Positions 7,673-16,112 of a stretch of 64,000 bases of DNA are shown piece after piece; position 1 is the stretch's first letter, and every line of letters begins with the position of its first letter. The notes beneath the pieces were generated by a model. It was given only the letters and a program-made list of their open reading frames with translations. It was not told the DNA's origin and made no database searches. The stretch is from NCBI RefSeq assembly GCF_001613005.1, contig NZ_BDBN01000032.1:35785-99784 (forward strand), in the 5' to 3' direction. Made by a program: the position numbers and the translations under genes. This stretch comes from Nocardia nova NBRC 15556. GTDB lineage: Bacteria > Actinomycetota > Actinomycetes > Mycobacteriales > Mycobacteriaceae.

Positions 7673-9604
7673 CTACTTGAAGGGCTGTTCAGCGGCCCAT
7701 GCACCGAACGAGCCGCCGAAAAAGCCACCCAGTGCAGCTCCGGCGCCAGCACAAAAGGCTGACCCGATCGGCCCGGCCGCTGAGCAAGCCCATGCCCCGG
7801 CTTCCGCTCCGGCAAGGCCGCCAGCCCAGCCACCTGCCGTCCCGCCGGCTGCGTTGGCTGCCGCCTCGTCCAAAGGTTTGCCGTGACTCCAGTCGTCATA
7901 GTTCGTGTAGATATTGACCGCCGCGCCCAACGGGACACCGCCAAGCATCTTCCCGTCGGACTTGAGCAACTGGCTCAGCTGGGCTTTGCTGGCTGCGTCG
8001 GTGGCGGAGTCCATCGCCCCGACAAACGCGTGCCCGGCGCCCGGCGTCCCGGAATCCAGCAACTGAAGTGCTCGGGCCTGCGATGCCTGCGAATCCACCA
8101 TCGCCGCCTGCGCCTGGGCGGCCAACGAGTTGCCAGCTGCCTCGGCGAAAGGAGCCGACCCTGCAGTCATTCCGGCGAACCCCGTCGCGAGCGGATGCTG
8201 AATCACGGTGTCCTTGCTCGAACCGTACAAGCTGTTCCACTCTGTACCCGCCCAAAGCTTGGTGTTGTCCCAAATCGTCTGCTTGGGCGCTCCGGCGGGC
8301 GCTTGGTTCGGGTCATATTGGAGTACCGAGCCATCGGGGAACTTGGTGACGATCCGACCATCAGCCAGCTGGGCCGTCTGCGCCGTCTTGCCCTGCGCGT
8401 CGGTAGTCGTGATCGTGCCATCGGGATTCATAACCGAGCGCATGCCAGCCGAATTGGCCGTGCCGGCCAGTTTGGGCTGTCCATCCGGGCCAGGGACGTA
8501 CTGTTCGAACGCGCGGAAGCCGTCTGGGCGTTGCCACTGGCGTTCGATGACACCACCCGGCCCGAAGCGGTCCGTCGTCGTGCCGCCGTTCTGCGGATAC
8601 GACTCAGACACCTTCGTCCCGCGCGAGCCGTCGGCGTTGACGGCGTACGTGCTGGTCTTACCGTTGCCCTCGGGCACCTTCTGGAACTGCTGCGACTTGC
8701 CGTCCGCGGCTGTCACCGTGACGCTGGTGATGCCAGCGCTGTCGGGCTTCGTCGTGACCGTGGTGATCGGCGGCTGCTTCCCCGTGGTTTCGGTCATGAC
8801 AGTGGAGCCATCCGGCTGCTGCACCGACGTCGAAACGGTGAGCGTCCCGTCCGGATTCGGCGTGGTGGTGGTCGTCGAGCCGTCAGCGTTTGTCACCGTG
8901 ATCGGGATGCCTTGCTCCAGCTGCAACGCGCCGCCAAGCACGGGCGGCAGCTCACCTGGTTTCGCAGTATCTGGATGGGTCAGGCCTGGGAACATCGCGC
9001 GAATCTGCTTGGGCGGCAGCTCGTACATGGCGACATGGTTGAGCGTCTGGTTCGCGATGTCGATCGCCGCCTTTGCACCGACGGCAGTGTTCTCGGCGTG
9101 CTGCAGGGCGCCCAGCATCGCAACATGTTGCTGCTGGGCTTCGTAACCCACCTGCAGCGTTGCCATAGTCACGTTGGCGGGTTCCTGCTGCGAGTTGCCG
9201 GCCGCAGCTTGGATTGCCTTTCGCTTGGCCTCCGCGGTCACTGTGCCGTCGTCGGCGACCTCAAAGCCCATGCCTACGATCAGGTTTCGCTTGTCGATCA
9301 CGAACTGCCTGGCGTGTGCCAATTCCGTCTGCTGCGTGGTGAAGGCGGTCTTGAGCCCGGCGATCTTCTCCATCAGGTGGCTGCCCGCGGTCTTCTCGCT
9401 CGTCACCCGCGACGCGGCTGCATCGGCCCCGGCGCCCTTCCACGACTCGGCGAGGTCATCTTGCGTCGTCAGCATGGACTGGAGCAGTTGATCACCCTTG
9501 GTGACAACCTTGTCGAATTGTGTTGCGCACAAGCCGAGCACGTCCGGCTTCCACTTCTCGACATCGGAGATCTTCAGCGTCGGACGGCCCGGCTCTGGGC
9601 TCAC
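7673..9604 (-). CDS. WXG-like type VII secretion effector with glycine-zipper C-terminus
   Basis: A 643-residue protein. Residues about 1-110 form a helical hairpin with a WXG-like turn (DDLAESWKGAGADAAASR). The middle part (about 240-430) is made of short 'DG' beta repeats such as NADGSTTTTTPNPDGTL and MNPDGTITTTDAQGK, resembling RHS/YD-type shells. The C-terminus is Gly/Ala rich (GGTAGGWAGGLAGAEAGA), a glycine-zipper-like, possibly membrane-inserting region. The GTG start overlaps the stop of the upstream ESX-type gene by four bases, indicating translational coupling. I see no recognisable enzymatic toxin domain. Confidence 0.8.
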   Translation of the reverse strand: MSPEPGRPTLKISDVEKWKPDVLGLCATQFDKVVTKGDQLLQSMLTTQDDLAESWKGAGADAAASRVTSEKTAGSHLMEKIAGLKTAFTTQQTELAHARQFVIDKRNLIVGMGFEVADDGTVTAEAKRKAIQAAAGNSQQEPANVTMATLQVGYEAQQQHVAMLGALQHAENTAVGAKAAIDIANQTLNHVAMYELPPKQIRAMFPGLTHPDTAKPGELPPVLGGALQLEQGIPITVTNADGSTTTTTPNPDGTLTVSTSVQQPDGSTVMTETTGKQPPITTVTTKPDSAGITSVTVTAADGKSQQFQKVPEGNGKTSTYAVNADGSRGTKVSESYPQNGGTTTDRFGPGGVIERQWQRPDGFRAFEQYVPGPDGQPKLAGTANSAGMRSVMNPDGTITTTDAQGKTAQTAQLADGRIVTKFPDGSVLQYDPNQAPAGAPKQTIWDNTKLWAGTEWNSLYGSSKDTVIQHPLATGFAGMTAGSAPFAEAAGNSLAAQAQAAMVDSQASQARALQLLDSGTPGAGHAFVGAMDSATDAASKAQLSQLLKSDGKMLGGVPLGAAVNIYTNYDDWSHGKPLDEAAANAAGGTAGGWAGGLAGAEAGAWACSAAGPIGSAFCAGAGAALGGFFGGSFGAWAAEQPFK

Positions 9605-9903
9605 TTCAGCCCACCCATCTCACGTAGCTTCGCGGCGAAGTCGTCGTCGGTGATCTCGTACTTGTCACCAACCCCCTTGGCGATCTCGGCCATCTCTTGC
9701 GGCCGAGCCGCGAAGAAGGTCAAGCCGCCCTTCACCTGGTCGCGGGCCGAGTAGATACTTGCTCCGAGGTCAACACCGGGGAACAGGTCGCTCGCTTCGG
9801 CCGGCTCCGTCAATCCGTCTCGCAGCCTGTCGATTTCGCCGGACAGTCCGTCCAGCCACTTCGCCCACGCACGTAGCGCGTCGGGATCGACCTTCATCGT
9901 CAT
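9601..9903 (-). CDS. ESX/type VII secretion-associated small helical protein
   Basis: A 100-residue protein beginning MTMKVDPDALRAWAKWLDGL, like the DUF2580/EspC-type partners of type VII secretion substrates. Near the C-terminus YEITDDDFAAKL contains the YxxxD secretion signal expected of a T7SS substrate pair. The ATG at 9903 has GAGGGGGC upstream and is preferred to a longer reading. It overlaps the following effector gene by four bases, so the two proteins are probably made and exported as a pair. Confidence 0.8.
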   Translation of the reverse strand: MTMKVDPDALRAWAKWLDGLSGEIDRLRDGLTEPAEASDLFPGVDLGASIYSARDQVKGGLTFFAARPQEMAEIAKGVGDKYEITDDDFAAKLREMGGLK

Positions 9904-10086
9904 CGGTGCCCCCTCGATCGTCACGCCATGGCTTAACCTCCACAGCATTGAATACCCGGCGATAGTACAAGTATCGGGTTACGACCGGAACCAGAACTCT
10001 CGGTGTACCGATTCAACGCGGGCATACATGCAACGCCAAATCAACGTTTCCTTGCGCAAGTCGCGGGCGGCCGACACCTAATCCAA

Positions 10087-11616
10087 CTAGCGACGAAGGC
10101 GCCTCCAAAACCGCATAGCATGCTTGTCGAACCTGAACATCCTCCAGTAATATTGATTAAGATTCGCATAATCCTTGAATTCGTCGAAATTCTCGGCAAC
10201 GAGTTTCAGACCATGTGACACGGTGAAGGTCGCGGGGATTACTTCTTCAAACAGCCAATCGTAAGGAATCGTCTGACGAGGAAGCTCAAGCAGCTTCCCG
10301 ATAAGACTAGTGTTAGTGACGCCCGAAAGGCGCAAAGTGGCAATTATACCCGTTGCGGTATCTTCACGGGACCAAAGTTGGTTAATAACTCGCCACAGTT
10401 CCGGTTGAACAGAAGGATCTGAAAGGGTCACGTGTTTAGTTTTGTCTGCAGATTGGTTTAACTTGGCAATCTCCTCTAGGAGGGATGGCGTCAAGGCTGC
10501 TTGGGCAAGGGTAGCAAGCTCGACAGCCGAATCGGGTATTATTCTAGACAAATTCCTATTGCGTTTTCCCCACGCACCCTCATAAGCGGCGAGAAGACTC
10601 GCGCTAACGCCTGTTGTATCGGAGTCGCGCGCGACCATCCGCCGGTTATTGTTCGCGAGGAACTCAAGGACAACTTCTCGCAACTGCGAATTGCGAACTC
10701 CAGACTGCGAATTCAACATATCGCACAGTTCTGCCCCTCGTCCGTTAGCAAATGCCTCAATAGCAGATGCGACCCGATTCCCATCCACAGTCCTCGGCTT
10801 CCCCTGCACACTGCCGACACTCCCCATGTCCCACGCCACCGCCAGATCCCGACGCGTTTTAGCTGCGCCGAGTCGGTCGCGCAAAATCATCCACTCTTCA
10901 TCACCGGCCTGAGCGATAAATGGTCGTGAAGAAGAAATACCATCCGGATACCGGTCATCGCTTCGATCCGTTTCAGCCCGAATTACGAGCCTCCACAACG
11001 GCTCAGGATAGACTTGATGCACCGCAATGCTGGAATGCACATCCCATATCTCGCTAAGTAGGCCCATCAAACCGCCCAGATAGGGAAGCTCATCGGCAGA
11101 AATATCGAGATACCTCCAATCGCTCTCTCTTAGCCGTGCTATGAGCGCCCCTACTCGCGCCCCATCGCCGTAACTAGCCGCTACAGGAACCAGTTCGTCT
11201 GAATCGAGGTCCCGAAGCTCAAGCTCGGAATCAACATCGAGCGATCGAGGCCGAACCAGAAGCTGCGGGTTTAACGAAGCGACGCAGGACACAGGAAGAC
11301 TGAAAGCGTCCGAGAGGAGCATTTGGATACAATACCGCCCCGGCCTTCCTTTTCCATCCTCACCTTGGAAGGTCTTGTACCCCGTGATCGCTATTCCATC
11401 GATTACTTCCCTGAACGGCAGAATAGCTTCCTGAAGCTTTGGATCGACAACTGGATGCCCAGCTAAAGGTTCAAACAGGGTCAGTTGTCTCGTTTCCTGA
11501 GCCAGCCATTGCAGTCTACTTTCGACGCCGGGTGATACTGCAACGAATCCAAATCCCGACTGTCCGAAGAGATTCTTATTGGACCACGTATAGATTGCCT
11601 GTCCAACTAATACCAT
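10087..11616 (-). CDS. GTPase-associated protein with GAP1-N2 domain
   Basis: A 509-residue protein. The N-terminus (VGQAIYTWSNKNLFGQ, GFGFVAVSPG) matches the GAP1-N2 domain found beside actinobacterial TRAFAC GTPases in NTP-dependent conflict systems described by the Aravind group. The rest is mostly helical and may hold the GAP1-M/C modules. The start used (ATG, 11616-11614) overlaps the GTPase stop codon as TGATG, showing tight coupling; the longer reading from 11658 is not needed. It is the last gene of the membrane protein - GTPase - GAP1 operon. Its biochemical role is unknown; regulation of or coupling to the GTPase is inferred from family and context. Confidence 0.8.
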   Translation of the reverse strand: MVLVGQAIYTWSNKNLFGQSGFGFVAVSPGVESRLQWLAQETRQLTLFEPLAGHPVVDPKLQEAILPFREVIDGIAITGYKTFQGEDGKGRPGRYCIQMLLSDAFSLPVSCVASLNPQLLVRPRSLDVDSELELRDLDSDELVPVAASYGDGARVGALIARLRESDWRYLDISADELPYLGGLMGLLSEIWDVHSSIAVHQVYPEPLWRLVIRAETDRSDDRYPDGISSSRPFIAQAGDEEWMILRDRLGAAKTRRDLAVAWDMGSVGSVQGKPRTVDGNRVASAIEAFANGRGAELCDMLNSQSGVRNSQLREVVLEFLANNNRRMVARDSDTTGVSASLLAAYEGAWGKRNRNLSRIIPDSAVELATLAQAALTPSLLEEIAKLNQSADKTKHVTLSDPSVQPELWRVINQLWSREDTATGIIATLRLSGVTNTSLIGKLLELPRQTIPYDWLFEEVIPATFTVSHGLKLVAENFDEFKDYANLNQYYWRMFRFDKHAMRFWRRLRR

Positions 11617-12710
11617 CACATACCACCCAGCGATATCGCGGAAGCCACCGGGCGCCAACAGCCATCGGGGCGCAAGGTTCCGCCGAATTCCTGCTTGCCG
11701 TAATCCATACCCAAAGCACTCACTCGCGCGAAACCAGTCTTTTCCTCTCCGAACCGTGCAATAGCTGTCGAGACAACAGGCTCAAGCCCTTCGGAGATGA
11801 GGAATTCTTGCACCTGTTTGGATTCTTCTCGAAGATACTTGTCTACTTCCTGCAGCGTTTTCGGCTGCGGCACATCGACTGACCAAGATCCGAATTTGTC
11901 AGCTTTCGACACAGTGACAATTATCGGTATATTCACCTTGCGCTCAGTCACTTGCTCGATGCCATCCGCAAGTGTAGAGACCTGCTGCGGGCCAGCCAAA
12001 TCTGTCCCTGGAACTATCGGTTTCATAAATGCATCTCGGTCCGGAAATCCGTCCGGATCGAGTAGTAGTATGATCGCATCGCTCTCGTATAGGAAACGCC
12101 CGCTTTGCGCCGACTTCTGAACATTCCTTATGACCTCTCCAGAGACGTCAAACATCGCAAGACTCCTGCGAGTACCATCTGGAAGCTGCAATCGAGCGAC
12201 GTACCCCTCATGGACCTCCTCCTCGGGGGTCGGGGGTAATGGTTGACCCTCACCGTAAACTAGATCGATTTTCGCTCTCAAAGCGTCGACTTGTGACGGC
12301 AAGATGCTTGCAGAGATGCCGACCGGCCCCAACCTGCCCGTTGCGAAGATTTCAGCAGCTGTTCCGAGCAGATACGTTGATTTCGCCGCATTGACGTTGC
12401 CGGCCACCGTTATGACGAAAGGCTTGTCAGCAAGCGCATCTATCACAACATGTCCATATGGACAGTACGGGTCGAATCCGCCACCCAAATTGGTGGCGTT
12501 CGCATATTTGTCAGCCCGCTTGAACCTAACTCGCCTACGAGAAGTATCGACCGCAGCGGGACGAACCTCAGACCACGGCCGAGCTCCTTCGGGCCATCCT
12601 TCCAGATCCTGGCCCGAGTGTCGCATCATTTGAGCGTGCATGCCGAAGCGCTGCAAACCGTAAATTTCAGTTAACGGATACTCTTGCAGGCAATGGCGAC
12701 ACTTTATCAT
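11616..12710 (-). CDS. TRAFAC-class GTPase of the double-GTPase (DO-GTPase2) type
   Basis: A 364-residue GTPase. A zinc-binding start (CRHC at 4-7, CPYGH at 83-87) precedes a P-loop GNVNAAKST (104-112), which has Ala where most GTPases have Gly before the Lys-Ser. A DxxG switch (DVSG, 188-191) and an NKxD-like motif in the variant form SKAD (268-271) follow. This combination matches the GTPases that pair with GAP1 proteins in actinobacterial conflict systems. The ATG at 12710 lies 26 bases after the membrane-protein stop; a longer reading from 12863 overlaps that gene. It sits between the membrane protein and the GAP1-N2 protein. Confidence 0.82.
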   Translation of the reverse strand: MIKCRHCLQEYPLTEIYGLQRFGMHAQMMRHSGQDLEGWPEGARPWSEVRPAAVDTSRRRVRFKRADKYANATNLGGGFDPYCPYGHVVIDALADKPFVITVAGNVNAAKSTYLLGTAAEIFATGRLGPVGISASILPSQVDALRAKIDLVYGEGQPLPPTPEEEVHEGYVARLQLPDGTRRSLAMFDVSGEVIRNVQKSAQSGRFLYESDAIILLLDPDGFPDRDAFMKPIVPGTDLAGPQQVSTLADGIEQVTERKVNIPIIVTVSKADKFGSWSVDVPQPKTLQEVDKYLREESKQVQEFLISEGLEPVVSTAIARFGEEKTGFARVSALGMDYGKQEFGGTLRPDGCWRPVASAISLGGM

Positions 12711-12735
12711 CTCCACTTTAAAAAATCCTCCATCA

Positions 12736-13557
12736 TCATCGGTTATCCCTTCGCTCAGTTTCTTCAGCTTCCTCCAACAATTGCTCGGCTTTCTGCGCTG
12801 CCCGACTGGGTTGTGTATCGGGGTTTCGCACACGCTCCTCAGCCCGCCGCAGGGGTCCCTCAAGAATGCGGGGTACTTGCGTGATCATTCTGGCAAGGCG
12901 CCAAAATACGTATACCAATCGAGCAAGTAGAGGAGCGATTCCTTGCAACAAGAAGCGCCATAGCAGAATGAGTCTCTGCCACGATAACCTGAAGAGGTCG
13001 GAAATAAACTGCGACTTCAAGACGAAGTAAATGCCTGCAATGAGAGCATACAACACCAGAGTCTGCCATAAATTCAGCTCAAATACTGCCGACACGCCGA
13101 AGCCCACCGCTACAGCGAGGCAGATCCCGGCAACTGCGGTGGCCGACCTAGAGTAAACGTTAATTTTGTCAGGATATCTTCGGGCAACTACGAGCGCGAA
13201 TGCCCGGAGAAGAACTAGGGCAATCGTCGCCCAGGCTAATACGATACTTGGACGGAATTCAAGTGTTCCGCCCACGTATCTCGCCGGATACCACAACCTC
13301 CCAAATGCGTCCCCGACGCTCCCGAGTATATTGCTACCAAAATCAGCCACGTAGAATAGCAACGCTAAGCCAACTAGCAGCAGGCCCCATAGATCTCGGT
13401 TTCGTCTACGGTAGGCAGTCATTTCATAACCGAATACCCGAGCCCTTCCTGCAAGTGGCACACCTCCGGGCCATGCCACCTGGATGATCGCGAGTAGAAA
13501 CGCGAACAGTAGGGCGGTCACTCCAGTGTACACAATCGTACTGTCGAGTCTATCCAT
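12736..13557 (-). CDS. five-pass membrane protein of the GTPase/GAP1 operon
   Basis: A 273-residue protein with about five membrane helices (near 8-29, 55-76, 102-124, 139-159 and 163-183). A basic/amphipathic C-terminal region ends in a short charged coil (KAEQLLEEAEETERR). I start it at the ATG at 13557; a TTG twelve bases upstream is nearer to the GAGGA ribosome site and could be the true start. It is the first gene of the operon and would place the GTPase at the membrane. A perfect 18-bp hairpin lies just upstream. Confidence 0.75.
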   Translation of the reverse strand: MDRLDSTIVYTGVTALLFAFLLAIIQVAWPGGVPLAGRARVFGYEMTAYRRRNRDLWGLLLVGLALLFYVADFGSNILGSVGDAFGRLWYPARYVGGTLEFRPSIVLAWATIALVLLRAFALVVARRYPDKINVYSRSATAVAGICLAVAVGFGVSAVFELNLWQTLVLYALIAGIYFVLKSQFISDLFRLSWQRLILLWRFLLQGIAPLLARLVYVFWRLARMITQVPRILEGPLRRAEERVRNPDTQPSRAAQKAEQLLEEAEETERRDNR

Positions 13558-13592
13558 AGCAACCAAACTGTCCTCATCTTTTAAACAGTCGC

Positions 13593-13641
13593 GATAGAAA
13601 ACCCCCGAGAGATTTCCGGCGCTGCCGGAAATCTCTCGGGG
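13593..13641 (-). terminator. 18-bp hairpin with T-run upstream of the GTPase operon
   Basis: A perfect 18-bp stem (13603-13620 with 13624-13641) and a 3-base loop are followed on the - strand by GTTTTCTATC. This is a strong Rho-independent terminator shape placed 45 bases before the operon's first start codon. It either insulates the operon from upstream transcription or attenuates it. Confidence 0.7.
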
Positions 13642-14099
13642 TAGTCGTGGGAAGCCTTCTAGCGCGTGTATCGAATGATATTCGAAATACGTTACTGAGA
13701 CCACCCAAACACGGATCTGCTCTGACGACGGACTTTCGGCCAGTCGCGTACACGTACAACCAGGTAAGTCGCTTGAAGCGCAGCGCCAGGCCGGCCAACA
13801 GCGGCGGTAAACTCCTCAATATGATTCGGCCCGCAGAGCCATACCGATCCGACATACCCGGATGACATCCCTACCTCGGCGGGCGAGCTGTACTGCCGAC
13901 AAGCGACATTTGCTGCCAACTTTCTCGCGGGCACTAGCGAACTAGGTCCGTACATGATAAAGGCCAATGCGCGAATCCAAGCAGGACCGGCGCAGATAAC
14001 TGGAAGATGCATTTTTCAAAAACATCCAATCTCCTTGCCGTCACTCATTGGAACGCCATATCTTTCGATAGGCGAGCGCGCTCTTCGGTCGCGCCAGAG

Positions 14100-14158
14100 A
14101 TCTCAGGCAAGGAGTCGAGGCACCACGTTCGTGATGCATTCGACTCCCTACCTGAGAT
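14100..14158. repeat. 59-base nested inverted repeat
   Basis: The arms pair in three layers. 14100-14107 pairs with 14151-14158 (8 bp), and 14111-14118 pairs with 14140-14147 (8 bp), with matching 3-base bulges between the layers. The centre 14119-14139 contains CAC/GTG and GCA/TGC pairings. There is no T-run on either side, so it is not an ordinary terminator. It may be a structured RNA, a protein-binding dyad or a recombination site. Confidence 0.6.
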
Positions 14159-14366
14159 GACCCCCACGTCTATTTATAACATTTTTGCTCTAAAAAGTAA
14201 ATAGTAATCTTAGAGCGACCGGGAAATTCGGCGCCACGGCAAAAGACTAGCTTATGTCTTAACGCTGGTGTCATACAGGCGCCGTCCTCGGACCACCATT
14301 CATGAAGTAGTCTTCGATGTACGCTTCCGCGGACTGAACCCGTAATCGCACCTGCGGACGACAGTT

Positions 14367-15959
14367 TCAGAACGAGTTGAGATCCGACGGCCTCGGCCAG
14401 GTGGTCGTGTCGCTGGAGGCCAGGATCTTCGTGGGGTCGTTGCGGTCGACGAGCACCAGCGCCCGTGCCGTGCTGGCCCTTTGGTCGTCGAGGGGCACGT
14501 TGAATACCAGATCGCCCTCCTGGATGGCGTGGTGCTGATCGTCGAAGCGCAGCGGTTTGAACGCTGTTTCACCGGGAGCGAGCATGGTGAAGTCCCAGAA
14601 CGTGGCGAACCCGTCATACGTGTACATGTTGCCGGGCAGGTCGATGCGGACGGCGTCATGAGGGGCGTTGGGCGGGACGGCCCACGTATCCTGGCCGTTC
14701 CATTTGATCGGCACCGGACGGTCGCCGGCCTGGGAGGTGACTGGCGGAGGCTGCCACCAGACGCTCGGATCTTTCGGGGTGACCACCAGTAGACGGATTG
14801 CTGCGTTCGGCGAGATCGAAATATCGACCGCAAAGGGCGATTTATTGAACAGCAAGGGACGCAACTTGATCTGGCCCCGGCCGGGAATCGTGTCGACGCC
14901 ATTCGCGGCGTGGAAATCGCCGGTGCACCAGTACTCGACGCAGATCTCGACCTTGACCTGCCCCACCGCAGTCGCCGGAGGCGAGTTCTCACACACGTGG
15001 TCCGGGGAGAGCGGGATGCCTGGCGCTGCCTGGTCGGTCGAACTCGGCGCCACGGTCGTTGCTCCGGCGACCACACTCGGGCGAGCGCTGCCCGAGCCGC
15101 GGTGGACGAAGATGATCGTTCCGCCGATTACGAGCGCTATGACAGCGCCAAAGGCGGCAAGGTGCTTCCAATACCGTGTCCACCCGGTCTCTGCGCCTGC
15201 TTTGTTTGTTGCCCCGCCTTCTTCCGCTTCTGTATCGCGGGCCGAAGCATGCGTGTCGGCCTCGGCTGAACCATCCACTTGGGAGGTGGGGGTCGCTGGC
15301 CGGAGACGGGTGACCGGAGCATCGGCGGTGGGCTCCCGGACAGCCGACTCCTGCATTTTCGCCCGCGCAGTACGGACAACTCGATCCCGAGTTTCCGGGG
15401 TGGTGAGTTGTTCGACGAGGTGGTCGATATACGCCTCACGAAACACGTCGAGGCTCTTGCTGCGCTTATCGCTCTCATTTTTGGGGTCGTTCAGCTGGAA
15501 AGGGTTTATGCCGATTGCGGCGTCGATATATCTCCGTCGCCCGCTGCCAGGCGTATCTCTACGAGTGCCGCCAGCGTTCTGCGGATACTTTCCGTCTATT
15601 CGCATCAGAACGCCGATTGCCCATGCCATAGCCACCCGCGTGCGCGCGTCTCGCGATTCCAAATATTCACGAGGAGCGCCCATCAACTCTTCGGTGATGT
15701 CAGCATCTGACGGATGAATCGTGCGTAATACTGCATGCAAGACCGCGGGTTGCGTGAGGTCCAGGTTCTGGTCGGCAAGGAGGTAGGCGACCAGTGCCTG
15801 AAGATCACTCAACGAAGCAAGCAAGTGCTCGTTCAGTTGACCATCCTTGCCGACCAGGACACCGGTTCCATTTACCCAGCACTTCTTCAGGTCTTCGGCC
15901 GCCTCTTGCCTCATGGTGACGGTGGGGTCGGGCACGCCAAGAGAGTGCGATTCGGTCAT
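14367..15959 (-). CDS. single-pass membrane protein with large extracellular domain
   Basis: About 530 residues in three parts. A cytoplasmic N-terminal half of about 250 residues contains EELMGAPREYLESRDART. A single membrane helix lies near 258-284 (HLAAFGAVIALVIGGTII). The secreted C-terminal domain of about 245 residues carries at least three Cys (HVCENSPP, KVEICVEYWCTGDF). The ATG at 15959 has GGGGGATG just upstream; one at 15998 is possible. No family is recognised. It is co-directional with the GTPase/GAP1 operon and separated from it by the hairpin-rich gap, so it may be a sensor or surface component, but that is inference. Confidence 0.7.
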   Translation of the reverse strand: MTESHSLGVPDPTVTMRQEAAEDLKKCWVNGTGVLVGKDGQLNEHLLASLSDLQALVAYLLADQNLDLTQPAVLHAVLRTIHPSDADITEELMGAPREYLESRDARTRVAMAWAIGVLMRIDGKYPQNAGGTRRDTPGSGRRRYIDAAIGINPFQLNDPKNESDKRSKSLDVFREAYIDHLVEQLTTPETRDRVVRTARAKMQESAVREPTADAPVTRLRPATPTSQVDGSAEADTHASARDTEAEEGGATNKAGAETGWTRYWKHLAAFGAVIALVIGGTIIFVHRGSGSARPSVVAGATTVAPSSTDQAAPGIPLSPDHVCENSPPATAVGQVKVEICVEYWCTGDFHAANGVDTIPGRGQIKLRPLLFNKSPFAVDISISPNAAIRLLVVTPKDPSVWWQPPPVTSQAGDRPVPIKWNGQDTWAVPPNAPHDAVRIDLPGNMYTYDGFATFWDFTMLAPGETAFKPLRFDDQHHAIQEGDLVFNVPLDDQRASTARALVLVDRNDPTKILASSDTTTWPRPSDLNSF

Positions 15960-16112
15960 CCATCCCCCATCTGCAAGCCGCTCGGATAAGCGTTTCATTC
16001 TAACGCTTCGAACCTGGAATCGCCCGTAGGTACAAAAACTCTAGCTATTTACTTACGCTAACGATTGTGTTATTACAAACGTTGGGCGCGCATGAGAGAG
16101 AGGATTTCTCTT

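Larger units (their letters stand above)
13558..14366. other. AT-richer 0.8-kb intergenic region with two long inverted repeats
   Basis: No gene here is convincing. A - strand frame at 13692-14012 could encode a short protein but shows no family or good ribosome site. The stretch holds the 18-bp hairpin next to the operon, a ~59-base nested inverted repeat (14100-14158), and an AT-rich segment near 14165-14205. It separates the ectodomain gene from the GTPase operon, and both are on the - strand. Confidence 0.5.

Noticed and set aside
7883..9754. Long + strand open frame (over 600 codons) opposite the type VII effector
   Set aside because: It is the antisense shadow of a GC-rich gene: the protein is Arg/Gly/Leu-rich without domains, while the - strand frame has WXG and repeat features.
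13692..14012. A 106-codon - strand ORF upstream of the GTPase operon
   Set aside because: No ribosome site, no family, and it overlaps another equally open frame; the region is dominated by inverted repeats.
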